Below, piece by piece: positions 42,742-51,405 of a DNA stretch of 64,000 nucleotides. Within the stretch, counting starts at the first letter, position 1. The number at the start of each line of letters is the position of its first letter. The DNA comes from Clostridiales bacterium (GTDB lineage: Bacteria > Bacillota > Clostridia > Christensenellales > CAG-138), in assembly GCA_024698505.1 (NCBI GenBank), contig JAILRE010000050.1:40577-104576 (forward strand), written 5' to 3'. The translations under genes were made by a program, and so were the position numbers. Below the pieces are notes generated by a model, which searched no databases, was not told where the DNA came from, and saw nothing but the letters and a program-made list of their open reading frames with translations.

Positions 42742-45135
42742 TCAGCGCTGCGACCCGGCTACGAGGCTGTAGATCGCGCTTTCGGCGAGCTTCCTCGGCG
42801 CGCTCTTGAGCATCCTAACCGCCTTGCCGCCGTCGTCCGTTATGAACTCAAGCTCGACGAAGGTCTTCAGCACGAATATCGTCTGATGAACGGGTCGGTT
42901 CAGCGCGTCGCAGAGCTTTGCGACGAGCTCCGTCATGGACAGAGTTGAGGAGGCGAGCAGGTTCGCCGTGGTCTTGTAATAGAGGCTCATCTCGTCGCGG
43001 CTGATGGAGAAGCCGCTGCAAATATCGGAGAAATCGTTCTCCCTCCCGAGCCTCGTTATATTCGCATTCGGGCAGACTTCGCGAAGCCTGTCGTAAACGC
43101 CGGTGCTGTACGGTTCGTCCGCGAAAAGGAATCTGTTGTAGCCCGTCTTGGGGAGCTTGTCTGCGTTGGGAGCGATCAGGAGCATGTTGCCTGAGAACAC
43201 TCCGTCGGGAACGGTGCCGAAGCAGACCTCGAAGTTTTCGACGTTATCGGCGGCGAGCTCGCGAAGCGTGGTCTCCGCGCCGTCAGTCGAGAATACGAGC
43301 ACCGCAAGCCCCGCGAACGAGGTGCGGATGGCTTCGGAGACCGAGGTCGCCGTTACATCGGGCAGGGGCTTATCGCTCTTTTCAAGACACGCGCCCGAAA
43401 GATATGCCATATAGAAATTGGAGATATTGCTCTTAATGTATCTGGAGGCGCAGCGCGGCAGATCGGGCCTTACGGAAAGCACGCGCATCTGCAGGTTCTC
43501 GCTGCCGTTCCAATTGTTTATGAACGGAGAATACAGGAGCGAAATGCTGTCGGCCCGCATTATGTTCTCAAAGCATCTTCCGCCGCAGAAATACACGCTT
43601 TCAAAGCAGAATCTGTTCTGGCGAAGATCCATGCGAAGATGCTGACCGTCGCAGCCGAAGCGCCTGATATGATAGGGGCTGACGTTCGAAATGTGGAACA
43701 CGGGACAGGGGTTCCCCTCCCCGAAGGGGGCGAGCATCTCAAGCTCCTTGGTGAGCTCCATCGTGATATTGCCGAGATCCTCGTCGAATTCGTAGCAGCG
43801 GCGCGGGACGAAAAGATCGGGAGCGCAGGTTTCGGCGAAGTACTTTTCCATTCTTTCGACGAACTGCGGGAACATCTCCTTTTCCATGGTGACGCCCGCG
43901 GCCTTTGCGTGCCCGCCGAACCTTATGAACATATCGCTGTTGGCCTTCAGCGCGTCGTGGATGTTGATGCCCTCAACCGATCGTGCTGATCCCTTCAGCG
44001 CGCCGTCATGCTCGGAGAAGAGTATTGTCGGCCTGTGATACATCTCTGTCAGCCTCGACGCGGCGATGCCTATAACGCCGGAATTCCATTTGTCGGAAGC
44101 GAGCAGTATCGCGTGCTTATCGGAGATATCGAGCTTCTCGACCATCTCAACGGCCTCGTCCAGTATGCCCTGCTCCTCAGCCTGGCGCTGTTCGTTAAGC
44201 CGGTTCAGCTCGGCGATTATGCGGGCGGCCTCGTCCTCGTCCTCGGTCATAAACAGCTCTACGCCGAGCGAAGCGTCGCCCATGCGGCCGGAGGCGTTGA
44301 GCCTCGGCGCTATGCCGAAGCCTATGTTGAATACGGAATAGGGCTTCCTCGCGGAGGGCAGGCTGTCGAGCAGCATGCGCATGCCGAGGCAGCATTCGCC
44401 CTTGTTCAGCGAATCGAGCGCGTATTTGACGAGCAGGCGGTTCTCATCCAAAAGGGGCACGACGTCCGCAACGGTGGCGACGCCCGCAAGGAATATGTAA
44501 TCCTTGGCGGCCTCCACCCCGCCCATAGCCTGTATGAGCTTCAGCGCGGTCCCCGCTCCGCAGAGATAACCCGGGTATTCGCATCCGGGGACGGAGTGGC
44601 AGATGACCGCCGTGCATTCTGGAAGCTCCTCGGGCGGGATATGATGGTCCGTCACTATGACGTCGATGCCGAGCTCCCCCGCGTAGGCGATCTCGTTATG
44701 AGCCGAAATGCCGTTATCGACGGTGATTATCAGCGAGACGCCGGACTCCTTCATTGCGTCGATGGCCCTGCGGCTGATGCCGTATCCCTCGTCATGCCTG
44801 GAGGGGATGCGGTAGGAAGCCTCTGCGCCGATGCTCAGGAGATAGTGCAGAAGTATCGTGGTGGCGCAGATGCCGTCCACGTCGTAATCGCCGTAAACGC
44901 AGATATTCTCGCCGTTCATAACGGCTTCCTCTATCCTGTCGACGGCCTTTTGCATATCGGGAAGGCCGAACGGATCGCGAAGCATGGAAAGATCGGGGAA
45001 CATGAACCTTTTGCGTTCCTCGTCCGTCAGGATCCCCCTCGCCCGAAGCGCGCGCATGACGATCGGGTGGAACGCAGCGCTGCGGTCCGCCTCGATCTCA
45101 GGCGTATAGTACTTCGAAGGCGAGTAGATAATCAT
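42742..45135 (-). CDS. recJ: Single-stranded-DNA-specific exonuclease RecJ
   Basis: The 797-residue protein has the DHH motifs: YGDYDVDGICATTILLHYL, VDNGISA and DHHIPPE, then a DHHA1 domain (GAGT and LNASGRMGDASLG). An OB-fold follows, and a long C-terminal region (about 560-797) of the kind found in Gram-positive RecJ. It degrades single-stranded DNA 5' to 3' in recombination and repair. It starts three bases after the scfB stop. The usual neighbours secD and secF are absent between scfB and recJ here. Confidence 0.95.
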   Translation of the reverse strand: MIIYSPSKYYTPEIEADRSAAFHPIVMRALRARGILTDEERKRFMFPDLSMLRDPFGLPDMQKAVDRIEEAVMNGENICVYGDYDVDGICATTILLHYLLSIGAEASYRIPSRHDEGYGISRRAIDAMKESGVSLIITVDNGISAHNEIAYAGELGIDVIVTDHHIPPEELPECTAVICHSVPGCEYPGYLCGAGTALKLIQAMGGVEAAKDYIFLAGVATVADVVPLLDENRLLVKYALDSLNKGECCLGMRMLLDSLPSARKPYSVFNIGFGIAPRLNASGRMGDASLGVELFMTEDEDEAARIIAELNRLNEQRQAEEQGILDEAVEMVEKLDISDKHAILLASDKWNSGVIGIAASRLTEMYHRPTILFSEHDGALKGSARSVEGINIHDALKANSDMFIRFGGHAKAAGVTMEKEMFPQFVERMEKYFAETCAPDLFVPRRCYEFDEDLGNITMELTKELEMLAPFGEGNPCPVFHISNVSPYHIRRFGCDGQHLRMDLRQNRFCFESVYFCGGRCFENIMRADSISLLYSPFINNWNGSENLQMRVLSVRPDLPRCASRYIKSNISNFYMAYLSGACLEKSDKPLPDVTATSVSEAIRTSFAGLAVLVFSTDGAETTLRELAADNVENFEVCFGTVPDGVFSGNMLLIAPNADKLPKTGYNRFLFADEPYSTGVYDRLREVCPNANITRLGRENDFSDICSGFSISRDEMSLYYKTTANLLASSTLSMTELVAKLCDALNRPVHQTIFVLKTFVELEFITDDGGKAVRMLKSAPRKLAESAIYSLVAGSQR

Positions 45136-45138
45136 GCC

Positions 45139-46506
45139 TCAGTCCTCTTTTTCTTCCTGTTCCCTTTTATCTATCGTCGCCATGCCGATGGCGATCTCGG
45201 TGCGTTTCTTCAAAAGCCTGCAGCTGACCTCGCAGGGCTCGGTTATGGAGCCGTTAAGTTTGTATGCGTTGGCCGCGCATCCGCCGGAGCAGTAATACTT
45301 GGCCCAGCAATGACTGCACTTTTCCTTAGTGAAGATATTGCAGGAGGCGAAGCTCTGCCTTATATCGTCCCTCAGGGGAACGTTCCCTTCTTCATCCCTG
45401 TCGAGCACGTTGCCGAGCAGGAATCTGCTGTCGCCCACGAACTGATGGCAGGGATAGATATCCCCGTTGGGAGCGACGGCAACGTATTCGACGCCCGCGC
45501 CGCAGCCGAGAGCGCGCTTTGCGAGGCAGGGCGAATCGTTAAGATCCACGTGGAAGTGGAAGAAGTTGAAGGGATGCCCCTCGGCCCTGCATTCGCGAAC
45601 GTAATCGGCGAGCCTGTCGTATTCATCGACGGCTCTTTCGACGTTCCCGTCGTTGATGGCGTGGGGCTCTTCGGGCTTCAATACGACGGGCTCTATCGAG
45701 ATCTGCTCGAAGCCGAGCTCGTGAAGCGCCTTAACGTCCTCCGTGAAATCAAGGTTGTCGGCGGTATAGGTTCCCCTTATGTAATGCTCCCCGTCGCCGC
45801 GCTCACGGACGAGCTTCTGCGCCTTGGGAACGATAAGATCGTACGAGCCCTTCTTGTTCGGGGTGACGCGGAGAGCGTCGTGTACCTCGCGTCTGCCGTC
45901 GATGCTGATGACGACGTTGAACATCTCCCTGTTGATGTAGTCGATCTTCTCATCGTCAAGGGCGACGCCGTTGGTCGTTATGGTGAAATTGATATGCTTG
46001 TTATGCTCCTTCTCGAGCTCGCGGCCGTAGGCAACGATCTGTTTGACAACCTCCCAGTTCATGAGGGGTTCGCCGCCGAAAAGATCCACCTCGAGGTGAT
46101 AGCGGGAGCCCGATCTCTTTATGAGCATATCGAGCGCGGCCTTCGCCGTCTCGAAGGGCATGAGCATCCTGCCTCCGTGGAACTCGCCGGTCTCGGCGAA
46201 GCAGTAAGCGCAGCGAAGGTTGCAGTCATGCGCCACGTTAAGGCACATTGATTTTATGGGAGAGTACGAAGCGTCGGCAGAGGGAGCTTTGGGCGCGGGC
46301 GTGTCGATCAGGCCGTCCTCGCGCAGCTCCTCGATCTCGTTCATTATCTCTTCGATCAATGAATGAGAATAGGGCAATGCGTCTACGGCATTGCCCTGCT
46401 CTAATGCGCTTATCACATCATATGAGGGTTTGTCCACCTCATGTACGGCTCCGCTCTCAACATCCAGCACAAGGTATGTGCCGCGATATTCAAATGCGTG
46501 GATCAT
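45139..46506 (-). CDS. scfB: SCIFF peptide thioether maturase (radical SAM)
   Basis: The 455-residue enzyme has the radical SAM cluster motif CNLRCAYC (CxxxCxxC) at about residues 106-113, GGEPLMNW and a C-terminal SPASM-type cysteine region (CHQFVGDSRFLLGNV, CSHCWAKYYCSGGC). The N-terminal part (MIHAFEYRGTYLVLDVESG) is the peptide-recognition RRE-like region. It should form sulfur-to-alpha-carbon thioether links in the ScfA peptide encoded two bases upstream. No clear ribosome binding site separates the two genes, suggesting translational coupling. The finding of both next to yajC is a hallmark of Clostridia. Confidence 0.95.
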   Translation of the reverse strand: MIHAFEYRGTYLVLDVESGAVHEVDKPSYDVISALEQGNAVDALPYSHSLIEEIMNEIEELREDGLIDTPAPKAPSADASYSPIKSMCLNVAHDCNLRCAYCFAETGEFHGGRMLMPFETAKAALDMLIKRSGSRYHLEVDLFGGEPLMNWEVVKQIVAYGRELEKEHNKHINFTITTNGVALDDEKIDYINREMFNVVISIDGRREVHDALRVTPNKKGSYDLIVPKAQKLVRERGDGEHYIRGTYTADNLDFTEDVKALHELGFEQISIEPVVLKPEEPHAINDGNVERAVDEYDRLADYVRECRAEGHPFNFFHFHVDLNDSPCLAKRALGCGAGVEYVAVAPNGDIYPCHQFVGDSRFLLGNVLDRDEEGNVPLRDDIRQSFASCNIFTKEKCSHCWAKYYCSGGCAANAYKLNGSITEPCEVSCRLLKKRTEIAIGMATIDKREQEEKED

Positions 46507-46508
46507 TA

Positions 46509-46652
46509 TTATTTAGCCGTCTTTACGCACTTCTGATTCGCAACGGTGCAGGAGGTTTTGCAGGCGGACTGACAGGAGGCCTGGCACTCGCCGCAGGCGG
46601 TGTTCTCACCCTTCCTGATGCAGGGCTTCTGGATGTTCTTGATGTGCTTCAT
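46509..46652 (-). CDS. scfA: SCIFF ranthipeptide precursor, 47 residues
   Basis: The short gene was read directly from the sequence: MKHIKNIQKPCIRKGENT, then a cysteine-rich core with GECQASCQSACKTSCTVANQ and a final QKCVKTAK. Known SCIFF peptides have six cysteines in about 45 residues; this one has seven, the extra one at residue 11 (core Cys at 20, 23, 27, 31, 35 and 42). GGAGGATC upstream of the ATG is the ribosome binding site. It is processed by the neighbouring ScfB. Its biological role is not known in any organism I can name with certainty. Confidence 0.93.
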   Translation of the reverse strand: MKHIKNIQKPCIRKGENTACGECQASCQSACKTSCTVANQKCVKTAK

Positions 46653-46707
46653 TTGATTGATCCTCCATAGTGACAGAGTTTTGATCCTTCTTCGGGATCT
46701 TATACCG

Positions 46708-46736
46708 ATTATACACCGAATAAGCCTTTAATTCAA
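46708..46736 (-). promoter_or_regulatory. Promoter of scfA-scfB
   Basis: On the minus strand TTGAAT (46736-46731) and TATAAT (46713-46708) are 17 bases apart, about 55 bases before the scfA start. The SCIFF pair therefore probably has its own promoter apart from yajC. Confidence 0.68.
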
Positions 46737-46787
46737 CCCTTTTTTTATATATATGCCAAACAACCGGTAATTTTTCGCAAGCGGTAT

Positions 46788-47180
46788 TTACCTCCTGAGA
46801 TTTCGGATCACGCCGATCACTGCGCCGCCGAGGACGCACATCAAAAGGTCGGTGAGAGTTCCCGTCCCCATCCTGAATTCCCCCGAAAGGAGCGAGAAAA
46901 CGAGGAACGTTATTATCATGTAAGCGCCGCCCGCCAAAGCCCCGCGAAGCAGCGTTCCTTTGGAAGCGCCTCTCGTTGCGATGAGTGCGGCGGCCGCGGC
47001 AGATATCACCTTTACGCCCGTATTGATGTAGCCTACGCTGCCTATGCCGAGCCATTGTTTTTGCAGAACGAACGCGAATGCGACAACCAGCGCGACGCTC
47101 AATGCGCACGCGATCAGCGAGGCTTTTATAACGCGCAGCCAGCCCTTTTCATTCCCCTTGTTTTTCTTGTCAGAGCCCAT
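46788..47180 (-). CDS. TIGR04086 family membrane protein
   Basis: The start at 47180 is supported by GGGAGG before the ATG and gives 130 residues. A charged N-terminus (GSDKKNKGNEKGW) is followed by four hydrophobic helices (LIACALSVALVVAFAFV, GVKVISAAAAALIATRG, GGAYMIITFLVFSLL and LLMCVLGGAVIGV), the usual TIGR04086/YrzE layout. The function is unknown. Its place between yajC and scfA is conserved in Clostridia, so neighbours support the call more than any motif. Confidence 0.87.
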   Translation of the reverse strand: MGSDKKNKGNEKGWLRVIKASLIACALSVALVVAFAFVLQKQWLGIGSVGYINTGVKVISAAAAALIATRGASKGTLLRGALAGGAYMIITFLVFSLLSGEFRMGTGTLTDLLMCVLGGAVIGVIRNLRR

Positions 47181-47260
47181 GGAAAGCCTCCCTTTGTTTT
47201 TACTAATGGTTATTCGGGAGGTCCCCGGATAATTCTTTATTGAGCGAAGCAAAAAGAAAA

Positions 47261-47282
47261 AGCAGCCCGAAGGCTGCTTTTA
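47261..47282 (-). terminator. Terminator of yajC
   Basis: AAAGCAGCC and GGCTGCTTT surround a CGAA loop (minus strand: TTCG), with a T-rich run on the minus strand after the stem. It lies directly after the yajC stop at 47295, so the following TIGR04086 gene should need read-through or its own promoter. Confidence 0.8.
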
Positions 47283-47294
47283 TTGATTCGGAAA

Positions 47295-47699
47295 TTACTT
47301 GACGTCCCTCACGTCGCCGTCGATGGTGGCTTCAACGGGAGCGTCCTCGATGGTGGCGATGGCGCCCCTTGCGAAAACGAGGCGGGCCTTGTCGGGGCCG
47401 ACGCTGATGGTGACGACGTCGTCCTTGACGTTGGTGACGGTGCCGTAGATGCCGCCGATGGTGCGTACGCGGTCGCCGGGCTTGATGGAAGCGAGCATCT
47501 CCTTGACCTTTTTCTCACGCTTGCGCTGAGGAATGGACATGAGCAGGAACATGCCGATCATGAGCGCGAGCATAATGATTATGGGGAGCATGCCGGTGAG
47601 ACCGGAGGTAGCGCCCGAATCGGAAGCGGAAGAACCGGAGTTTTCGCCGCCGCAGGAGAGCAGACCGACAAGAAGTACGGGGTTAAAGAGTGAGAACAT
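47295..47699 (-). CDS. yajC: Preprotein translocase subunit YajC
   Basis: The 134-residue protein has one N-terminal transmembrane helix (about 37-56, LPIIIMLALMIGMFLLMSI) followed by the conserved PQRKREKKVKEMLASIKPGD and RVRTIGGIYGTVTNV, which define YajC. It works with SecDF in protein export. The first 35 residues form an extra Ser/Gly-rich segment with a cysteine at position 16. It begins the leftward cluster that leads to the SCIFF genes. Confidence 0.95.
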   Translation of the reverse strand: MFSLFNPVLLVGLLSCGGENSGSSASDSGATSGLTGMLPIIIMLALMIGMFLLMSIPQRKREKKVKEMLASIKPGDRVRTIGGIYGTVTNVKDDVVTISVGPDKARLVFARGAIATIEDAPVEATIDGDVRDVK

Positions 47700-47813
47700 A
47701 TCTGAACACCTTTCGTATTTCGGCTTTGCCGTGATTTCAATTGATGATTTTATACCAAATGCAAATGAATGTCAAGAAAAAGATGGAGAGCGACCGGGAT
47801 ACGGGGGTGGCTT

Positions 47814-48665
47814 TCAGTATCGGTCGAATCCGTAGAACGGCCCGTCTCCCATAACGAAATCAGCGGCTAATGGCATTATCATGCTGAATCCTTCGATGAC
47901 AGTAAAGCTCCCTTCGGGGGCTTTTGCGCCTATCGGAAGCGGGAAAACGTACTTGCAGAACCCCGGCGGCAGCAGCTTGACGGGATCTGCTCCATCGCGG
48001 AAGAACAGTTCGTAAGCGACGAACTCCCCCTCACCCTCTTCATAGCCTGCGCAGCAGCCGTTCTCGGTACAGACGAGCCTTGCGCCGTCTGCTGAGAACT
48101 CTTCGATGAAGCCCTTGAAATATTCTTCGTCCCTTATAGTGCAGCCGGAAAAGCCGCGGGTGAATCCCCGATACAGAGAAAGCAGTTTTTCGGAATCGGG
48201 CGCGATAGCCGGTTCCTCGTCCGATTGGCCGAGGCTTCTCGGCTCTTCGTACGAGATAGCGGCATTTTGCCTCGTTATAAAGGTTTTATAGCCGAACCGT
48301 TCGTAAAAACGCGGATCGAAGGGCTGCAGCACAGTCGCGTCGAAGCCCCTATCGCGCATGATTTCGAAAGCCTTTTGAAACAGCTTCCCGCATATCCCCC
48401 GCCTTCGATACCGAACGGCGGTGCATACGCCGGCGACGAAACAGATATCCTTGGCCTTGCCTCCGAAGCTCATCTTTACGGGGATCATATGCAGCATTGC
48501 GGCGGGTCTGCGGCTTCCGCGCGGGAAAGCTCCCAGAGCGTATTCGGGCTTGCTCCTTTCCCTGTAATAGCGCTCGATAAAGTCGCTTCCGTCCTCCGGG
48601 AAGCACTCATGCCAAAGCTCCTTGGAAAGCTCGTATTCGGTTTCGTTCATCAGTCTTATATCCAC
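47814..48665 (-). CDS. GNAT acetyltransferase, Eis-like
   Basis: The 283-residue protein has an N-terminal GNAT domain with CFVAGVCTAVRYRRRGICGKLFQ (acetyl-CoA loop RRRGICG) and FYERFGYKTF, and a second half of about 140 residues that looks like the acetyltransferase-plus-SCP2-like architecture of Eis-type proteins (VAYELFFRDGADPVKLLPP). The start is GTG at 48665, or ATG at 48650; neither has a perfect ribosome binding site. The substrate is not known; Eis relatives acetylate amino groups of drugs or peptides, but that is not shown here. Confidence 0.83.
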   Translation of the reverse strand: MDIRLMNETEYELSKELWHECFPEDGSDFIERYYRERSKPEYALGAFPRGSRRPAAMLHMIPVKMSFGGKAKDICFVAGVCTAVRYRRRGICGKLFQKAFEIMRDRGFDATVLQPFDPRFYERFGYKTFITRQNAAISYEEPRSLGQSDEEPAIAPDSEKLLSLYRGFTRGFSGCTIRDEEYFKGFIEEFSADGARLVCTENGCCAGYEEGEGEFVAYELFFRDGADPVKLLPPGFCKYVFPLPIGAKAPEGSFTVIEGFSMIMPLAADFVMGDGPFYGFDRY

Positions 48666-48701
48666 GAATAACAGATCCCCGTTTTCGGAAATACTTAAAG
48701 T

Positions 48702-49226
48702 ATGAAAAAGGCTCTCAAAATATCGTTTGCAATACTTTCCGCCGTCATTCTTTCCTTGGTTTTACTGACAAATATCGGGAATGACGGCGCCGTAGGCGCG
48801 AACCGTGATCTTGTGACGGAGATATCCCCCGGGGCGAAAGTCGAATGGCGCACTCTCTGCTTGAGGTGCGGGCATTATTACGTTTACTGCGGCGCGGAGA
48901 AGGTAATAGGCTTCACGCTGAACGAGCTTGAAAGGCGGTACCGCGGATGGAAGGTCGAAGCCTTCTCGCGCGAATTCGTTCAGCTTTCCCGCGAGCTCGA
49001 CTGCTTCTGCCCGGAGCATTTCATACTGCGGCTGAAAAGGGATAAGCTGCAGATACTCACAGTATCGGAGCCCGAGCTCGACGAGGTCGCTCTGTTTGAA
49101 GAAAGCGCGCTCCTCTACCGTTTCGATGACGATGAAAAGGACCTGCTTAAAGATGGCGTCGGCTTTGATTCCCTGAAAGAGCTCGACGGCTTTCTCGAAG
49201 CAAGGCTTAAAGCCTCAAACGAATAA
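48702..49226 (+). CDS. BofC C-terminal-domain-like protein
   Basis: The 174-residue protein has an N-terminal membrane helix (about 5-24) and an extracytoplasmic domain with the pattern VIGFTLNELERRYRGWKVEAFSREFV and CFCPEHFILRLKRDKLQIL. This resembles the C-terminal domain of BofC, which in Bacillus regulates pro-sigma-K cleavage in the forespore. The match is to the domain pattern only; it is one of several signs here of a sporulating lineage. No strong ribosome binding site precedes the ATG. It is divergent from the GNAT gene at 48665 with only 36 bases between. Confidence 0.72.
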   Translation: MKKALKISFAILSAVILSLVLLTNIGNDGAVGANRDLVTEISPGAKVEWRTLCLRCGHYYVYCGAEKVIGFTLNELERRYRGWKVEAFSREFVQLSRELDCFCPEHFILRLKRDKLQILTVSEPELDEVALFEESALLYRFDDDEKDLLKDGVGFDSLKELDGFLEARLKASNE

Positions 49227-49241
49227 ACCGCAAATCAAAAC

Positions 49242-49275
49242 CGCGGCGCCTTCCCGATGGAGGGCGCCGCGATCC
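49242..49275. terminator. Bidirectional terminator between the BofC-like and fbp genes
   Basis: GCGGCGCC and GGCGCCGC form a strong stem around TTCCCGATGGAG, after the BofC-like stop and before the convergent fbp stop; A/T-rich DNA lies on both sides. Confidence 0.72.
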
Positions 49276-49282
49276 TTATCAA

Positions 49283-51304
49283 TTACATGGAGGTGGAAAC
49301 CTTTACGAGCCTCGAACGGTGATTCTCCTTGACGTAGCCGTATTCGTAGGCCTGGACGAGCATCTCGAGATTGTGGATCTCATCCTGTATCTCGGCGCCC
49401 TTATCGGTATCCTTAATGGTCATCTGGCCCTTTGTGGCGAGGATATCCTGAACTTCGATGGTGGCCCTGATGTCGGCGTTGTCCTCTATCGCCTTCTGGA
49501 GGCTGACGAAGGGCTCGTGCGCGACTATGTAGAGCCCGCGGGAGTCGTAAGTCAGCGTGTAGCCCGCAATGCCAGTCGTCTTCTGATAGTACTTGGAGAA
49601 GCCGCCGTCGATTACTATCAGCTTGCCGTTTGCCTTGATCGGATTCTCGCCGTTGATCTTTTCAACGGGGATATGGCCGTTGACTATGACGGAGTTCTCC
49701 GTGTTCTCGATGCCGAATTCATGCATGATGTTGATCGCCATGTCCTCGGTATCCTGATAGCTGTAATAGGCGTTGCGCTTTTCCTTATGCGTCTTGGTAT
49801 CGTCTATCTCTACGCGCTCGAACGTGGTCATCTTGTTCTTGCCGAAGAAGGGAGAATCGGGACCGCACCAGAGATACCACATGAGGTCGAGCTCGCTCTC
49901 CGTCCTGTCTTCGGGGGCGGTGTGATAGATGCGCTTGACCTCGGAATCGAGGTAATCGAAGAGCTCCTTGCCGTGGCGCTTTACGCCGCCGAGCTCTACG
50001 TCCTTGAACGTGCCGTCCTCGTTCATGGGAACGAGCGCGTGATATAGCAGGTTGTTGTTGACGATGAGGTACATGCTGCCTCGCTCGATGAAGAAGCGCA
50101 TATGGCGCTGGAGTCTCGGGCTCTTGAGGAAGGACTGCTGGAGCTCGTCAATTATCGTCTGCTCCTCCTCGGTGAGCTTGTAGGGATCCTTGGGATCGAT
50201 CGTCGGGAAATCGGCGTCCTTGATGGGATGCGATACGCCCTCTATCGTTATGGTGGAATGCTCCTTATTGATGCCCTCGAGCAGGAGCCTGTGATCGAGA
50301 TGGAAATTGGGGTTCCTCATGATCATCTGGCCCTCGAGCTTATGCATTATGACGAATATCGCCTTATGGAGCTTCGCCCTTATGTTGATCTCGGGATTGT
50401 CGTAATAGGCGTCGACCGAGGTCTTCCTCGGGCGGAATACGAGCGCGGATTTATAGGTCTCTTGAGCGAACATCAGAAGATGCCTCAGGTTGATGCCGTA
50501 TACGTCCTCGATGAGCTCGAGGTTGCCGTGGCGGAAGCTGTTGGTGAGCACGCCGGAAATGCAGGTCTTGTCGCCCATGGCGGCGCCCATCCACAGGATA
50601 TCGTGGTTGCCCCATTGGATATCGACGGAGGGATGATCGAGAAGCAGATCGAGTATGCGGTGAGGCTCCGGTCCGCGGTCGTAGATATCGCCGACAATGT
50701 GCATCCTCTCGACGGCGAGACGCTTGATCGTCTCCGTCAGGGCGACTATCACGTTCTCCGCGTAGTCGTAGCGGATTATGGAATCGAATATCTCGTCATA
50801 ATAAGCGTCGAGATCGTGGAAGTTTATCCTTGCGGTGAGGAGCTCTTCGATGATGTACGCATACTTGGGATCTATGTTCTTCCTCACGCGGGATCTCGTG
50901 TACTTGCTGGAGACCTTGCGCCCGAGGTGGATGAGCAGGCGAAGCGTGCGCTTGAACCAGGCGTCCTTGTCCTCCACGTTCTTCAGCTCAAGGGCTATCT
51001 TCTGCCTGGGATAGTAGACGATGGTCGCCAGCGTCTCCATCTCGTCGAACGAGAGCTCGTCCTTGAAGAGCCTGGATATCTCGTTCCTGATAACGCCAGA
51101 GCAGTTATTGAGGATATGCTCGAAAGCGTCTCCCTGACCGTGCAGGTCGCTCATGAAATGCTCTGTCGATTTGGGCAGAGCAAGTATGGAGCTCAGGTTG
51201 ACGATCTCGGTCATCGCGTCCTCCTGAGTGGGGAAAGATTTCGCAAGCTGAGTAATAAAACGGAGATTGTCCTTAATCTCCTGCTCGTTTACGAGTTGCT
51301 TCAT
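49283..51304 (-). CDS. fbp: Class III fructose-1,6-bisphosphatase
   Basis: The 673-residue protein has the calcineurin-like metallophosphatase motifs in class III order: HFMSDLHGQGDAFEHIL, VGDIYDRGPEPHRILD, and WGNHDILWMGAAMGD. It is the gluconeogenic phosphatase of many Bacillota. Length (about 640-680) matches the family. A GGGAGG ribosome binding site precedes the start. It is a single-gene unit on the minus strand. Confidence 0.95.
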   Translation of the reverse strand: MKQLVNEQEIKDNLRFITQLAKSFPTQEDAMTEIVNLSSILALPKSTEHFMSDLHGQGDAFEHILNNCSGVIRNEISRLFKDELSFDEMETLATIVYYPRQKIALELKNVEDKDAWFKRTLRLLIHLGRKVSSKYTRSRVRKNIDPKYAYIIEELLTARINFHDLDAYYDEIFDSIIRYDYAENVIVALTETIKRLAVERMHIVGDIYDRGPEPHRILDLLLDHPSVDIQWGNHDILWMGAAMGDKTCISGVLTNSFRHGNLELIEDVYGINLRHLLMFAQETYKSALVFRPRKTSVDAYYDNPEINIRAKLHKAIFVIMHKLEGQMIMRNPNFHLDHRLLLEGINKEHSTITIEGVSHPIKDADFPTIDPKDPYKLTEEEQTIIDELQQSFLKSPRLQRHMRFFIERGSMYLIVNNNLLYHALVPMNEDGTFKDVELGGVKRHGKELFDYLDSEVKRIYHTAPEDRTESELDLMWYLWCGPDSPFFGKNKMTTFERVEIDDTKTHKEKRNAYYSYQDTEDMAINIMHEFGIENTENSVIVNGHIPVEKINGENPIKANGKLIVIDGGFSKYYQKTTGIAGYTLTYDSRGLYIVAHEPFVSLQKAIEDNADIRATIEVQDILATKGQMTIKDTDKGAEIQDEIHNLEMLVQAYEYGYVKENHRSRLVKVSTSM

Positions 51305-51405
51305 GATGCAAGTATTCCTCCCTGTTCAGTTATTCGTTTATTCATTATATCACGAACTCCGCCGTTTTGGAACAGCGGAGAATGTATAATTACAAATTAT
51401 TAGAG

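Noticed and set aside
44008..46251. 747-codon open frame on the plus strand opposite recJ and scfB
   Set aside because: It is a shadow of two clearly recognisable genes in GC-rich DNA, has no domain pattern and no ribosome binding site.
46606..47109. 167-codon basic protein overlapping the SCIFF and TIGR04086 genes
   Set aside because: It is out of frame with both recognised genes and rich in Arg, typical of shadow readings.
48665..48701. Forespore (sigma-G type) promoter before the BofC-like gene
   Set aside because: GAATA and AATACTT resemble the elements, but the spacing is about 19 bases and matches are few.
51350..51400. Terminator after the WYL gene
   Set aside because: CTCCGC/GCGGAG can pair, but no T-run follows on the minus strand, so termination is doubtful.
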